From a virus: a DNA stretch of 64,000 bases. The notes beneath the pieces are model-generated. The model worked only from the letters and a program-made list of their open reading frames with translations. It was not told the origin of the DNA and searched no databases. Shown here piece by piece: positions 36,884 to 45,989 of the stretch (its first letter is position 1; each line of letters opens with the position of its first letter). Location: IMG/VR virus record IMGVR_UViG_3300026197_000002, positions 28,711 to 92,710 of that record. One strand, 5' to 3'. The position numbers and the translations under genes are program-made.

Positions 36884-37477
36884 TTATTTAATACTATTTC
36901 TTCTATCTTCCAAATCTTCAAGAGTTTTATGATGTAAATGTAATTTATCTGTAATATCTTGACAATCACCTTCTAGGGTAGCTATTACATCAACAGGTCT
37001 TATTAAAAAGAATCTAACTCCATTGTGCATAAATCCTCTATAATTCTGATAATATCTAGCATCTAATATAACTCTCTGACCTATTTCAAATCTATCTCCT
37101 GATGACCCTACAACAGTATGACCAACTTCTTGAACAAATGTTCCCTTACCTTCACTAATAAATGCAGATGCTATAATATCTGTATTAGGAACATATATTT
37201 CAAAATAACCTGATGTAACTAAAATGTTATCATTTTCTAATGTAGCCATTACAGGTAATCCCTCAACTATTGCAACAGTCTTACCATCTACTTTTGCCCA
37301 ACCATCAGGTAAATACTTATACAAGGGTTCACCAGAATCTTCCATAATCTTCTGGACATCCTTATAGGTATCATACATATCAAGATATGTAGTTTCTCCA
37401 TAGTCTTTTATTAATTCTACAAATCTAACCCTATTAGCATTTTCCATTGCTAAATCCTTATTCTTTTTATCTTTCAT
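36884..37477 (-). CDS. virion-block protein with possible GroES-like fold, 197 aa
   Basis: A 197-residue protein. Residues 85-170 follow the pattern of co-chaperonin GroES: a strand (DNILVTSGYFEIYV), a mobile-loop-like middle, GKGTFVQEVGHTVV, then GDRFEIGQRVIL and a final VRFFLIRPVDVIATLEG. In GroES the equivalent parts read VGDxVxF...xxxLIxxxDILAxxE. It lies between capsid genes, where a dedicated chaperonin cap (as T4 gp31) would make sense. The match is by eye and could also be a beta-barrel capsid accessory protein. Confidence 0.55.
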   Translation of the reverse strand: MKDKKNKDLAMENANRVRFVELIKDYGETTYLDMYDTYKDVQKIMEDSGEPLYKYLPDGWAKVDGKTVAIVEGLPVMATLENDNILVTSGYFEIYVPNTDIIASAFISEGKGTFVQEVGHTVVGSSGDRFEIGQRVILDARYYQNYRGFMHNGVRFFLIRPVDVIATLEGDCQDITDKLHLHHKTLEDLEDRRNSIK

Positions 37478-37508
37478 AATTCTATAATTTTATTAAGTTT
37501 AAATACTA

Positions 37509-38627
37509 TTAGTCTAAGTTAATTCTATTACTATTAGGATTATATAAATCTTGTACCTTCTTATGATATTGGTCTTGAATAGATGTTTCATATTGAGATA
37601 CTTGTTTATTAAATGATATTAAAAATTGCTTATTTACAGGATTACTCATCCAACGTAAAGCTGCTAATTCATCACCTATTGTAGTTTCCCCATGATAATA
37701 TTTCTCACCTGTTTTATCTAAGCATCCTGCTAATACATATTTGAATAGTTTTAACTTATTCTTTTTATTATTATCTTCATGAATACTTAAAAATACTTCA
37801 GGGTATGATTTAACTAAATCATCCATTTTCATTAATGTTGCACCTTCATCTAAACATAATTCTGTTACATTATCTGTTTTCAATGCGGCAACACCTTTAT
37901 CTTTAAATAAGTGGATATATAAAGGATAATCTTCTTTTTCTAATGCTAAATATTGTTCATTAGCTTTACGTCTAAGTTTAATTTCTTCAATTCTTTTATC
38001 AGTCATACTATCTTCATTATGAACATAATATTCATGCTTTATATTTATTAAAGTCATATCCTTAGCAACATTCTTTTTTTCTTTAATAAACCTATAAATA
38101 ATATAGTCTTTGAAATTAATAGGTTCTTTTTTATAAGATTTTTCAGTTATTATTTTACCATCTCTATCAACAGTTGTTTCAAATTCTATTTCTTTAAAAC
38201 CAATCTCTAATTCAATACCACCTGTACTAGATACTCTAACATTAACGTTATAATACCATTCATCTATTTGTTCATTAAAATACCCCTTATTATCACCATA
38301 ATCATTAATCCCTAACAGTTTTTGAAACAGGTAAACTTTCTCACCAATCTCCAAGCCTGTTTTAGGTTTACCTGTTCTCTTATCTAATGATACAGTAAAT
38401 GAAGTAACCATGTTTTGATATTGAGGAGCTACTTTATCTTTATTACCTTTTTCATTATTATATTTATTCATATAATACTGATAAGGGGTAGTTACAGGAA
38501 ATATTTGAATCTTATTACTTCCCAAAGGTTCATCTTTAAAAATTCCCGTATATATTTTTAAATGTTGTGTTTCAACATTTTCTTCTTTTTTAGTACTTTT
38601 AGTAGTACTTTTTGTCTGTTTAGCCAT
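37509..38627 (-). CDS. structural-block protein downstream of the capsid gene, 372 aa
   Basis: A 372-residue, Lys-rich protein with a low-complexity Lys/Thr N-terminus (residues 1-20), a strand-rich first half and a helical C-terminal half. No known domain was recognised. It is the first gene behind a host-type promoter (38649-38680) and a terminator, so it starts a separate sub-operon. Position next to the major capsid gene suggests a virion or capsid-assembly role. Confidence 0.6.
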   Translation of the reverse strand: MAKQTKSTTKSTKKEENVETQHLKIYTGIFKDEPLGSNKIQIFPVTTPYQYYMNKYNNEKGNKDKVAPQYQNMVTSFTVSLDKRTGKPKTGLEIGEKVYLFQKLLGINDYGDNKGYFNEQIDEWYYNVNVRVSSTGGIELEIGFKEIEFETTVDRDGKIITEKSYKKEPINFKDYIIYRFIKEKKNVAKDMTLINIKHEYYVHNEDSMTDKRIEEIKLRRKANEQYLALEKEDYPLYIHLFKDKGVAALKTDNVTELCLDEGATLMKMDDLVKSYPEVFLSIHEDNNKKNKLKLFKYVLAGCLDKTGEKYYHGETTIGDELAALRWMSNPVNKQFLISFNKQVSQYETSIQDQYHKKVQDLYNPNSNRINLD

Positions 38628-38648
38628 AATGTATATTAAGTTTTGTTA

Positions 38649-38680
38649 CAAATATATAAAAACTCTATAATTAAGCCAAA
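38649..38680 (-). promoter_or_regulatory. Bacteroidota-type promoter P4
   Basis: On the minus strand TTTG, then 20 nt, then TATATTTG (-7 box at 38649-38656, -33 box at 38677-38680), matching the Bacteroidota primary-sigma consensus TTTG-N19-21-TAnnTTTG. The leader to the ATG at 38627 is about 20 nt. Confidence 0.8.
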
Positions 38681-38684
38681 TAAA

Positions 38685-38703
38685 AACTACCAAAATGGTA
38701 GTT
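38685..38703 (-). terminator. terminator after major capsid gene
   Basis: An 8-bp perfect stem (38685-38692 with 38696-38703) with a 3-nt loop, followed on the minus strand by TTTTTATTTG. Its tail merges with the -33 box of promoter P4, so the end of the capsid transcript and the start of the next unit abut. Confidence 0.7.
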
Positions 38704-38732
38704 CTTATTTAAACTTAATAAAATTATGCGAA

Positions 38733-40241
38733 TTATGATAGTTTTATAATACCATGTAAACTTGTATTTGGTCTACGCATAGTAATACCACAAGTACCAA
38801 TTCTGTGTGCAGCACTAACATCCTTATCAGTAGTAGTAATATTATTATTAGCTACTTGAATATCTGAGGGATAAGATGCCATACCTGGTTGATTTTTATC
38901 AATTACTTCTCTACCTTTTTCATATACATACTGAAGGTTAGTTTCACCATCCATAGATACATCATCTAAGAATACCATTCTGTATGATTCTAAAGGTAAG
39001 TTAGTTCTAGGATGTCTAGGCGATTTAATAGCTCTTAAACCGTGGTCAAATAATCTATTATGAATTACCTCTACACTATAACCCCCAATGAAATATACTT
39101 TAGTAATATATCCACCAACAGCCATTTCCATATTATTAGAATTATCCTTAGCATTAGATAACATTTTATCATTAGTTGTATTCCAACCTGCAACATTAGA
39201 TGTTAAATAATCTTTCATAGCTCTATCAAATTCTTCCATACCACCTTGACCTGTAATTAATTTTACAGTCTTGCCGTTAGTTTCAGGATTAGCAAAGAAT
39301 ACATCCATAATAATTGAATTAAGATAATCATAAGTTAATCTTGTATATTCAAACTTATTAGGAATTTGTTGTAATACCCCTGCACCTTGACGAATAACAC
39401 CAGAACTATTAGCTTCTGTTAAATGGATTCTACCATTTTCATCTTTATTATACTCACCATACCACATGATTGTTTCTTTACTTCTCATCCAATCAAGTTC
39501 AAACATCCATTGGTCTTGATCAATTAAATAATTAGATGTCTTATTATTACCTGCTGGTACAGATACAGTAAGTTGCTTATTAGCTACATTACCTCTCCAA
39601 TTACGTGAAGCTCTTAATACATTAATCTGATTAGTAGCTTTACCAGGTAATACTCTGTGTCCTGAACCTGGTGCTTCTGATTTATCTTCACTATGACTAC
39701 TCCACATCATTGCCCATTTAGTTCCAACTGCCCAATCATCTTCTGGTAAGAAATATGATGATTTATTAGAATCTAATTGACAAGTATATTTATATCCAGC
39801 AGATACAGGAATAGCACTTGTTTGAATACGTACACGTACTTCATTCTCGGATTCAATAGTATAACCTTTTTTAAATGTATCAGTTTCAAAAATTAATTCA
39901 AATGTCTGATAATCTTGTCCTACTTTATCACCTGGTTGATATGTAGTACTACTAATACTATCCATTCTATGAACATGACCCATGATTAACCATTCGTAAT
40001 CCATAGTGTTCATCTTTTTAGCTGACCTAGAAGTTTCTCTACCATTAGTAAGAGCTTCTCCGATAGTCATTTGGTGTAATAGTAATTCACCTTCAAACTG
40101 ATTACCAAATAAATGAGTAGTGGTTTGTGTAAGTAATTCAGGCTTCATCCATTCTGTGCCATAAAAATCACCAACAGATAATTCTGATGAATTATTAACT
40201 TCTGTATCTAGGATTTTTAAATCCTTAATTAAATCTTTCAT
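38733..40241 (-). CDS. major capsid protein (crAss-type), 502 aa
   Basis: A 502-residue protein matching the length and position of the crAss major capsid protein (HK97 fold): it follows an acidic scaffold-like gene and precedes head-completion genes. The helix-rich N-terminal arm (residues 1-30), the long Trp/Tyr-rich central domain (SYFLPEDDWAVGTKWAMMW; DQWMFELDWMRSKETIMWYG) and the C-terminal TCGITMRRPNTSLHGIIKL fit this family. It is preceded by an AT-rich leader and followed by a terminator. The call combines order and general sequence character. Confidence 0.85.
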   Translation of the reverse strand: MKDLIKDLKILDTEVNNSSELSVGDFYGTEWMKPELLTQTTTHLFGNQFEGELLLHQMTIGEALTNGRETSRSAKKMNTMDYEWLIMGHVHRMDSISSTTYQPGDKVGQDYQTFELIFETDTFKKGYTIESENEVRVRIQTSAIPVSAGYKYTCQLDSNKSSYFLPEDDWAVGTKWAMMWSSHSEDKSEAPGSGHRVLPGKATNQINVLRASRNWRGNVANKQLTVSVPAGNNKTSNYLIDQDQWMFELDWMRSKETIMWYGEYNKDENGRIHLTEANSSGVIRQGAGVLQQIPNKFEYTRLTYDYLNSIIMDVFFANPETNGKTVKLITGQGGMEEFDRAMKDYLTSNVAGWNTTNDKMLSNAKDNSNNMEMAVGGYITKVYFIGGYSVEVIHNRLFDHGLRAIKSPRHPRTNLPLESYRMVFLDDVSMDGETNLQYVYEKGREVIDKNQPGMASYPSDIQVANNNITTTDKDVSAAHRIGTCGITMRRPNTSLHGIIKLS

Positions 40242-40282
40242 AAGTTATAATAGTTAAATTTTAGTTGTATAGTTAAATTAAT

Positions 40283-41386
40283 TTATTTTTTTCTTTTATT
40301 ACTATTTGCAATTTGTTGTGCCAATTCTATAATTGTACTAGGGTTATCATAATTACCCTGTTTAGTATTACGCTTTTTACCCTTAGATACTTTATTACGT
40401 TTTAAATAATCTTGAACACTTCTTGTAGCAGCTTTTGCTTCTACAATGTCTGATATATTACCTCCTCTATATTCATAAAATAAAGATTCTAAACCATTTT
40501 CGTCAAGAGGTGTTAATACTACTAAATCTCCATTATCATTAGGTACAATTTTTTGATTTTCTAATCCTGTAGCTATATATTTTAAAAACTTATCTTTATC
40601 AGAATTAGGAATCTTTAATTTGCCAGCAACACCTTTATCAATATGTTCTTGCAATCTATCAATATTTTTATCAAATCTTTCTTGTTTTAACTGCAATTTT
40701 TGTTTCTCTTTTTGAATGGCTAATTGATTTTTTTCAGTAAATTCATTATTTCTTTTTTCAGCAATAGTCTTAGCCTTATCATATAAATCTCCTTCATCTT
40801 TCATTTTACCTATCTTATCGTTGATTTCATCTTCTGTAAACCAACCACCCCTTTGCATTTCCTCTCTTACTAACTTTTCAGATAAAACTTCATCATTTTC
40901 TTTTAAATCTATTTCACCTGTTTCATTATAAGCACTAACTATATTAGACATTGTATTATAAACATCTCCACCTTTATATGCAATATCTAATAAATTATAT
41001 ATATCAGGATGTTCTTTTTGAATACTTGTATAAATAGACTCTTGTAAAGATTTACCATATTTATCAGTAATATATTTAGCAACACCTTCAACAGATTGAT
41101 TATCAGCAATATCCTCTACTTCTAATTCTAAACCTAGTAATTTATTAAGTTCATTAAACAAATTAGGTTTTTCCTCACCATCTTCAATATCATCCTCTAA
41201 ATCATCTTCTGGAACATCCTCTGAATTTTCTAGCTCATCCTCGTCAGTACTAGAATCATCAGGGGTATCTAAATCATCATCTTGTACTTCTGGATTATCT
41301 AAATCATTATCAGTATCTTCTATATTATCATTTTCATTAGATTTCTCTGATAATCCATTCAATAATTCTTTTAAATCGTTTGCCAT
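40283..41386 (-). CDS. acidic scaffold-like protein, 367 aa
   Basis: A 367-residue protein with an extremely acidic N-terminal stretch (residues 20-75, mostly Asp/Glu/Asn), a helical coiled-coil middle (about 195-265, KEKQKLQLKQERFDKNIDRL) and a short basic C-terminus ending in NKRKK. Acidic helical proteins just upstream of the capsid gene are usually scaffolds or head-maturation proteins. It lies in the same unit as the major capsid gene, reading from promoter P3. No protease motif was seen. Confidence 0.72.
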   Translation of the reverse strand: MANDLKELLNGLSEKSNENDNIEDTDNDLDNPEVQDDDLDTPDDSSTDEDELENSEDVPEDDLEDDIEDGEEKPNLFNELNKLLGLELEVEDIADNQSVEGVAKYITDKYGKSLQESIYTSIQKEHPDIYNLLDIAYKGGDVYNTMSNIVSAYNETGEIDLKENDEVLSEKLVREEMQRGGWFTEDEINDKIGKMKDEGDLYDKAKTIAEKRNNEFTEKNQLAIQKEKQKLQLKQERFDKNIDRLQEHIDKGVAGKLKIPNSDKDKFLKYIATGLENQKIVPNDNGDLVVLTPLDENGLESLFYEYRGGNISDIVEAKAATRSVQDYLKRNKVSKGKKRNTKQGNYDNPSTIIELAQQIANSNKRKK

Positions 41387-41412
41387 AATTTTATTTTATT
41401 AAGTTATTATAA

Positions 41413-41907
41413 TTAAAAAGGTAATTTTATTTTACCCAACACATATAGTATTAGAAGTCCTAGAATTATTAATATGATAATTAACCAAGTTAAAGTTCTA
41501 ACATATTTACGTTTTTCAGCTTTAAGTTTACGTTTCTCCTTAGCTAATTTAGTTTCAAGATTCTTTTGTATTCTTGAAAGTTTTATATTGTCATCCTGTA
41601 ATCTAAGAACTTTACGTTTTTCTATTCTAGCTAATTTAACAGCTAAATCCATACTATCTTTAACAGCAGCATATCGTTGTTTAGCCAATTGCCAATTAGC
41701 TTTTAATTGCTGTCTTAAAGAAGTATTATCTAACTTTTTTAAACTAACTAAAGTTCTTTTAATAATTCTAAGTTTTCTAGGAGATACACTTTTAAAACAA
41801 GTACTATAAGCTGTTTGTAAATTGTTTTCAAGAGCTTGTACGTTATCCTGTGCTTTAATAGATGTTCCTAGTACAACTAATAATAATATAAGTAATAATC
41901 TTTTCAT
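41413..41907 (-). CDS. secreted, membrane-anchored coiled-coil protein (spanin-like)
   Basis: I start at the ATG at 41907 (164 residues). The first 20 residues are a signal peptide ending in IKAQ, typical of Bacteroidota. The body is a charged coiled coil (about 70-130), and the C-terminus has one membrane span (LIIILIILGLLILYVL). This fits a periplasm-spanning protein such as a spanin, and two holin-like genes follow upstream in coordinate order. No lipobox is present, so it is not a classical o-spanin. The -7 promoter box ends 4 nt before the ATG, so the mRNA is nearly leaderless. Confidence 0.6.
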   Translation of the reverse strand: MKRLLLILLLVVLGTSIKAQDNVQALENNLQTAYSTCFKSVSPRKLRIIKRTLVSLKKLDNTSLRQQLKANWQLAKQRYAAVKDSMDLAVKLARIEKRKVLRLQDDNIKLSRIQKNLETKLAKEKRKLKAEKRKYVRTLTWLIIILIILGLLILYVLGKIKLPF

Positions 41908-41911
41908 GTCA

Positions 41912-41941
41912 CAAATATACACATTATTATATTACTAACAA
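41912..41941 (-). promoter_or_regulatory. Bacteroidota-type promoter P3
   Basis: On the minus strand TTG, exactly 19 nt, then TATATTTG (-7 box 41912-41919, -33 box 41939-41941). It drives the spanin-like gene, the scaffold-like gene and the major capsid gene. The start codon lies only 4 nt beyond the box. Confidence 0.82.
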
Positions 41942-41965
41942 GCTAAAACCTAATATTCAGTTTTA

Positions 41966-42232
41966 TTAGACTTTTTTACCACATTTATTACAAATAGTAT
42001 CATCTACAATAGGTAATACATTAGATTCTACATTACTATCAGTATTAGATGTAAAGATTCCTGTAACTATAATAGATGTTATAGGTAATAATGTATGTAT
42101 TATATTAGCTACTATTTTAGGATTAACTATAATACCAATCCATATAGTTACAAAAGTGCATACTATAATCATTACACTTATAGTAGACACTAACTTATAT
42201 GACCTAGATGTTAATTTATCTAATATACTCAT
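41966..42232 (-). CDS. small membrane protein with C-terminal zinc knuckle, holin-like
   Basis: An 88-residue protein with two membrane spans (about 15-35 and 40-60) and a cytoplasmic or periplasmic tail ending CNKCGKKV, a half zinc ribbon. Size and topology are holin-like, and it sits with other small membrane genes. It overlaps the next gene by 4 nt. The zinc-ribbon tail is unusual for a holin. Function is inferred from topology only. Confidence 0.6.
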   Translation of the reverse strand: MSILDKLTSRSYKLVSTISVMIIVCTFVTIWIGIIVNPKIVANIIHTLLPITSIIVTGIFTSNTDSNVESNVLPIVDDTICNKCGKKV

Positions 42233-42468
42233 TTCCTACCTATTATACTCCCAATAAATCCTTTTATTACTTGCATCAATATACCTGCTCCTATAAAAAC
42301 AACAGAGAACCAAAAGAATGTACTATAATCTTCTATAATCCACAATCTAGGAGATATAATAAAATCTATAATTAAACATATTATCCCTATTACTATCATA
42401 GGAACATTTAAGTTTTCTAATTTCCCTCCACCTGTCAAATAATATAAAACTTGTTTTATCTTTTTCAT
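42229..42468 (-). CDS. small two-span membrane protein, holin-like
   Basis: A 79-residue protein with two hydrophobic segments (about 23-40 and 50-72) and basic ends (MKKIKQ; IGRK). It overlaps genes on both sides by 4 nt, so it is translated with them. Topology matches many phage holins, but no signature sequence confirms this. Confidence 0.6.
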   Translation of the reverse strand: MKKIKQVLYYLTGGGKLENLNVPMIVIGIICLIIDFIISPRLWIIEDYSTFFWFSVVFIGAGILMQVIKGFIGSIIGRK

Positions 42469-42947
42469 TGTAATTGCTTTTTTAAATTAGATATTTCTTT
42501 TTTCAAACTCTTTATTTCAAATTCAAGAGTAATTACTTTTTTGTTTAATTTACTTTCTTTTCTATCAAATAATCTACCCGCAGCATCTAATTGTCCTGAT
42601 AAAATATTTATATCTTTTGATAAATTATTTGATTTACTTTTTGTGTAATTTTTTATTGTTTCTATATTATCCTCTATATGCGTTTTTAACAGAATTAATT
42701 TATTTTCAAAAAATTTAGATGTGTAATTTTTATCTGACTTTTGTAATTGTGTTAATTCTCCAACTTTTCTGTGTAAAGTATAAATACTATAAAAAAATAC
42801 CCACCCTACAAAATCATATAATGTAAAATCTTTATTTGTATTTAATAAGAATATAAGATATAATATATTCATTATTAGGAATATTAGAAATATCCCTAAT
42901 TTAGATTCTATAAAATATTCAAATTTCTTTTTTACTTTCTCTATCAT
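42465..42947 (-). CDS. membrane-anchored coiled-coil protein, 160 aa
   Basis: An N-terminal membrane region (about residues 17-60, with IFLIFLIMNILYLIFLL followed by a second weaker span) leads into a long Lys/Leu-rich coiled coil (75-160, ending SLKKEISNLKKQLQ). The layout resembles an inner-membrane spanin or a membrane tether. It overlaps the holin-like gene by 4 nt, making a small membrane-gene group between the tail fibre and capsid genes. Role not proven. Confidence 0.6.
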   Translation of the reverse strand: MIEKVKKKFEYFIESKLGIFLIFLIMNILYLIFLLNTNKDFTLYDFVGWVFFYSIYTLHRKVGELTQLQKSDKNYTSKFFENKLILLKTHIEDNIETIKNYTKSKSNNLSKDINILSGQLDAAGRLFDRKESKLNKKVITLEFEIKSLKKEISNLKKQLQ

Positions 42948-42965
42948 CTTATATAATTTTTATAA

Positions 42966-43157
42966 TTAAATCCAAGTATTTTGAATTTGTTTATATTCCT
43001 CTTGTTCTATTAACCAATTAATATTAATTGGTAATTCAGCATTAAAATATTCTATCCTAACATAAGAACCTTCTGAAAATACCATAGCCCCTTTTTTAAT
43101 AGCTATTTTTAAATCTTCTTTTTCTTTTGTAGTTAAGTTCTTTTTTAATTGTGGCAT
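42966..43157 (-). CDS. hypothetical small protein, 63 aa
   Basis: I place the start at the ATG at 43157 (protein MPQLKKNLTTKEKEDL...). The frame extends to 43220, but that part overlaps the end of the fibre gene. The protein is charged and soluble, with a helical N-terminus and an aromatic C-terminus (NWLIEQEEYKQIQNTWI). No family was recognised. Confidence 0.55.
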   Translation of the reverse strand: MPQLKKNLTTKEKEDLKIAIKKGAMVFSEGSYVRIEYFNAELPININWLIEQEEYKQIQNTWI

Positions 43158-43183
43158 AATATTAATCAAATTGATTGTACGTC

Positions 43184-45913
43184 TTATAATAATTTTTTGT
43201 TCGTATACATAAACAACCATTCCCCTGCAACTAAATTGCTTTGTCTAAATTTTATAATTTCATAATTATTACCGATTACCAAAATATTCGTTGCACTTGG
43301 TAATCTTAGATTTGAAGAATGTACGAAATCTACTGTTAGTCCTGCATCAACCTCAATAGTAAGCTCATGATTACTATTTTCATCTTGTAATATGTCTGTT
43401 ATAGTTTCTGTTGCATTTGAGGATGTGAGTATAATTCTACCAATATGGGGTTGATTACTCAAATCAATTACAGATAATCCTGTAATATCGTAAGTTCTCC
43501 AAAAGTTAGAAAATCCAGGCACACAGTTTTGATTTTCAACTAATACAGGTATTGTTTCATTATTTATAGTGAAATTTTTAATGGTACAAGCTACTAATTG
43601 TCCATTAGTTAAATCAGTGTTTTCTATACTACCATTTGATATTTCACAGGATTGTATCGCAGTATTAGAGTTAGATGTTAAGTTTATTATTTTGCTGCGG
43701 GATTCAATATTAGAATCTCTAATAATACCTTTATAATTTAATAATTCTAAGAAAGAATCATGTTTAACTCTAACATCATTTACTTTATCATTACCCCATT
43801 GGAAGTTTTCAATGTTATCAATATAATCTAATGAGTAATAATCATTTGATTCTAATGATTGAGTTTCTGAAAAATATAAAGACTGCACTCTACTTGAGCT
43901 TCCACTAAAAGTATTACCATTCGCATCTATCCAAAAAATCCAAGTTTCTGTTTGACTTCTTACAGATGTAATACCTATCAATGCGGCAAGGGAACTTAAT
44001 GAATAATTTGTAATAGTAGGGGATAAATCTTCTGCATTCTCTAACTCTATTTTGTGCATAACAGAAGGTGTAAAGTTATCTCCAACAAAAAGATATAATT
44101 TTCCATTATCTTGTACTGAAGTAACATTAGCGATTGTAGCACCTGTACCAAAACTTGATAGATTAACAATTGATGGTGTATTTGATAAAGAGTTTCCGAA
44201 ATCTAGCCTATTTAACTCTTCTCCGACAGTATCCGTAGCATAGAAAAAATAATATTTTGCATTTTCTTTTATTAGTGTTGAAAAAGCACGCTCTCTTCCA
44301 TTGAATCCTATTGAAAAACTAACCCTGTTTCTTACTTCTTCAGTATGTATATTTAAAATTGAATCTCCAAAATTATAAACACAAAAATCAAAACTATCTC
44401 CACCTAATGTATGTTTATTAGCAAAAAACACTTTAATTTCACTATTTTCTACAAAAACAGTCATACCATAAGCACCGCCGCCATTTGCAGTTCCATCATC
44501 CAAAGTAACACTTTTTACAAATGTTAAAGAAGACGCTAGAGCTGTATTAAATTCATATATAGATATTGTATTTCTTGAAGAATCATTAAATACGGAATTT
44601 TGGTATAATAAATACCATTTTGAATTTTTTTCATTATAAAAAGTGCTAATAAATAAAACGTTTTCACAATTACTTAAAACTCCTAAAGACACTTTAGAGG
44701 GAATATTATTAAAAGAGTTTCCAAAGTCTAATCTATATAACACATCTGTAGCACTATCAACAACAAAACCATAACAATTGCCATCTAAATCTTTTTGCAT
44801 TGCTATTGCCCTATTATTTACGCTATTAGTTGGTAAAACTCCACTAATTACACTATTGTTTTGTATAGGAGTACCGCTAAGCTCGCCTTGAACTAAATCT
44901 ATAAAACCATCTTCCGTAGTAAATGTAAAACTTTGGTTAGATGTCTTTTGTAAAGCTATCATTCCAGCCCAATCCATCTGATTACCTCTCTTATCCTCTC
45001 TATATCTAATAGTATCAGTATCAAAATCATAAAGAATATTATCAATTTCAGTTATACTATTAGGCACTTCAGTCCAATCTGAGTTTGTTTCGGGTTCTGA
45101 ACTCTTACTACCTATGTTAAAGTTAAATGTTTTACCATTCCATATTACAGTATTTGCATTAGTACTTGCTTCCCATATAGGGAAGGTTTGGTAGTCTGGA
45201 ACTAATGCGAAATATTTTGCTGTTGTATCTAACTCACTAACCGACACAGGTTTAATTAGAATATTCCCATTCGTATTAAGGTGCGTTCTTTTTAATGATG
45301 TATTTATTAAGTAACGTTTAGATACATCTAAGTTGTTTGCATCTTTTAATGCTTTTAATGCGTCATAACTTATTTCTTCGTATACAATACTACTTAATAA
45401 TTGTTCTTCTGTCACATTACTTGCATTACCAACCCATATATAATCTTCTGTTAAAGTATTCTTTTGATATACTTGATTTAATACATCAGGTGTTGCAATT
45501 AAAGATGCCCCTGTGCTACCAATAGCAGTATTTGCTTGTACTTCAGCTAACGTAGCTACTTCTAGTAATCCCTTGACTGTCGTAGTAGCATCTGTATTAT
45601 ATAGATTAGCAATTTCTTGAGCAGTAACTTTAGTGGGTAATCCTGTAGTTATATCTATTATTTCTAAAACATCTGAAGAATCTAATGTACCAATATCTGG
45701 TAAATCTTTAATAGATATAGGTTTTAATTCACCATCAGGATTTATACGTATAGCATCCCAATCTTCTGAATTTTTAAATAACCCATCTATTAATCTTAAA
45801 ATAGCAATTATAGTATCTTTTTGACCAAATTTTTCATTATTATTAGTCTTTATAAAATTCCATAATCTTTCTATATAATCTTTAGTGAATAATAATTTTC
45901 CTAATTTTTTCAT
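43184..45913 (-). CDS. tail fibre / receptor-binding protein with propeller-like repeats, 909 aa
   Basis: The N-terminal part contains a fibre module (TTVKGLLEVATLAEVQ then ATPDVL, about residues 112-150) of the type found in phage tail fibres. The middle repeats RLDFGNSFNNIPS (near 392) and RLDFGNSLSNTPS (near 566) with LYLF/WYLL strands between, suggesting a beta-propeller that binds a host surface. The C-terminus (TIEVDAGLTVDFVHSS...GEWLFMYT) is like fibre tips of Bacteroidota phages. It starts behind promoter P2. A tail fibre or receptor-binding role is well supported by architecture and context. Confidence 0.75.
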   Translation of the reverse strand: MKKLGKLLFTKDYIERLWNFIKTNNNEKFGQKDTIIAILRLIDGLFKNSEDWDAIRINPDGELKPISIKDLPDIGTLDSSDVLEIIDITTGLPTKVTAQEIANLYNTDATTTVKGLLEVATLAEVQANTAIGSTGASLIATPDVLNQVYQKNTLTEDYIWVGNASNVTEEQLLSSIVYEEISYDALKALKDANNLDVSKRYLINTSLKRTHLNTNGNILIKPVSVSELDTTAKYFALVPDYQTFPIWEASTNANTVIWNGKTFNFNIGSKSSEPETNSDWTEVPNSITEIDNILYDFDTDTIRYREDKRGNQMDWAGMIALQKTSNQSFTFTTEDGFIDLVQGELSGTPIQNNSVISGVLPTNSVNNRAIAMQKDLDGNCYGFVVDSATDVLYRLDFGNSFNNIPSKVSLGVLSNCENVLFISTFYNEKNSKWYLLYQNSVFNDSSRNTISIYEFNTALASSLTFVKSVTLDDGTANGGGAYGMTVFVENSEIKVFFANKHTLGGDSFDFCVYNFGDSILNIHTEEVRNRVSFSIGFNGRERAFSTLIKENAKYYFFYATDTVGEELNRLDFGNSLSNTPSIVNLSSFGTGATIANVTSVQDNGKLYLFVGDNFTPSVMHKIELENAEDLSPTITNYSLSSLAALIGITSVRSQTETWIFWIDANGNTFSGSSSRVQSLYFSETQSLESNDYYSLDYIDNIENFQWGNDKVNDVRVKHDSFLELLNYKGIIRDSNIESRSKIINLTSNSNTAIQSCEISNGSIENTDLTNGQLVACTIKNFTINNETIPVLVENQNCVPGFSNFWRTYDITGLSVIDLSNQPHIGRIILTSSNATETITDILQDENSNHELTIEVDAGLTVDFVHSSNLRLPSATNILVIGNNYEIIKFRQSNLVAGEWLFMYTNKKLL

Positions 45914-45938
45914 TGTAATAGTTGTGTAGTTATATTTA

Positions 45939-45968
45939 CAAATATATTAAATATTAAATGTATTCCAA
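45939..45968 (-). promoter_or_regulatory. Bacteroidota-type promoter P2
   Basis: On the minus strand TTG, exactly 19 nt, then TATATTTG (-7 box 45939-45946, -33 box 45966-45968), about 26 nt upstream of the fibre gene start at 45913. The 76-nt gap after the spike gene holds little else. Confidence 0.82.
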
Positions 45969-45989
45969 GTATTAATAATATATAGTTAA

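Noticed and set aside
41474-41809. 111-residue plus-strand frame opposite the spanin-like gene
   Set aside because: Serine/leucine-rich mirror of a coiled-coil gene; the minus-strand gene has a signal peptide, membrane anchor and promoter.
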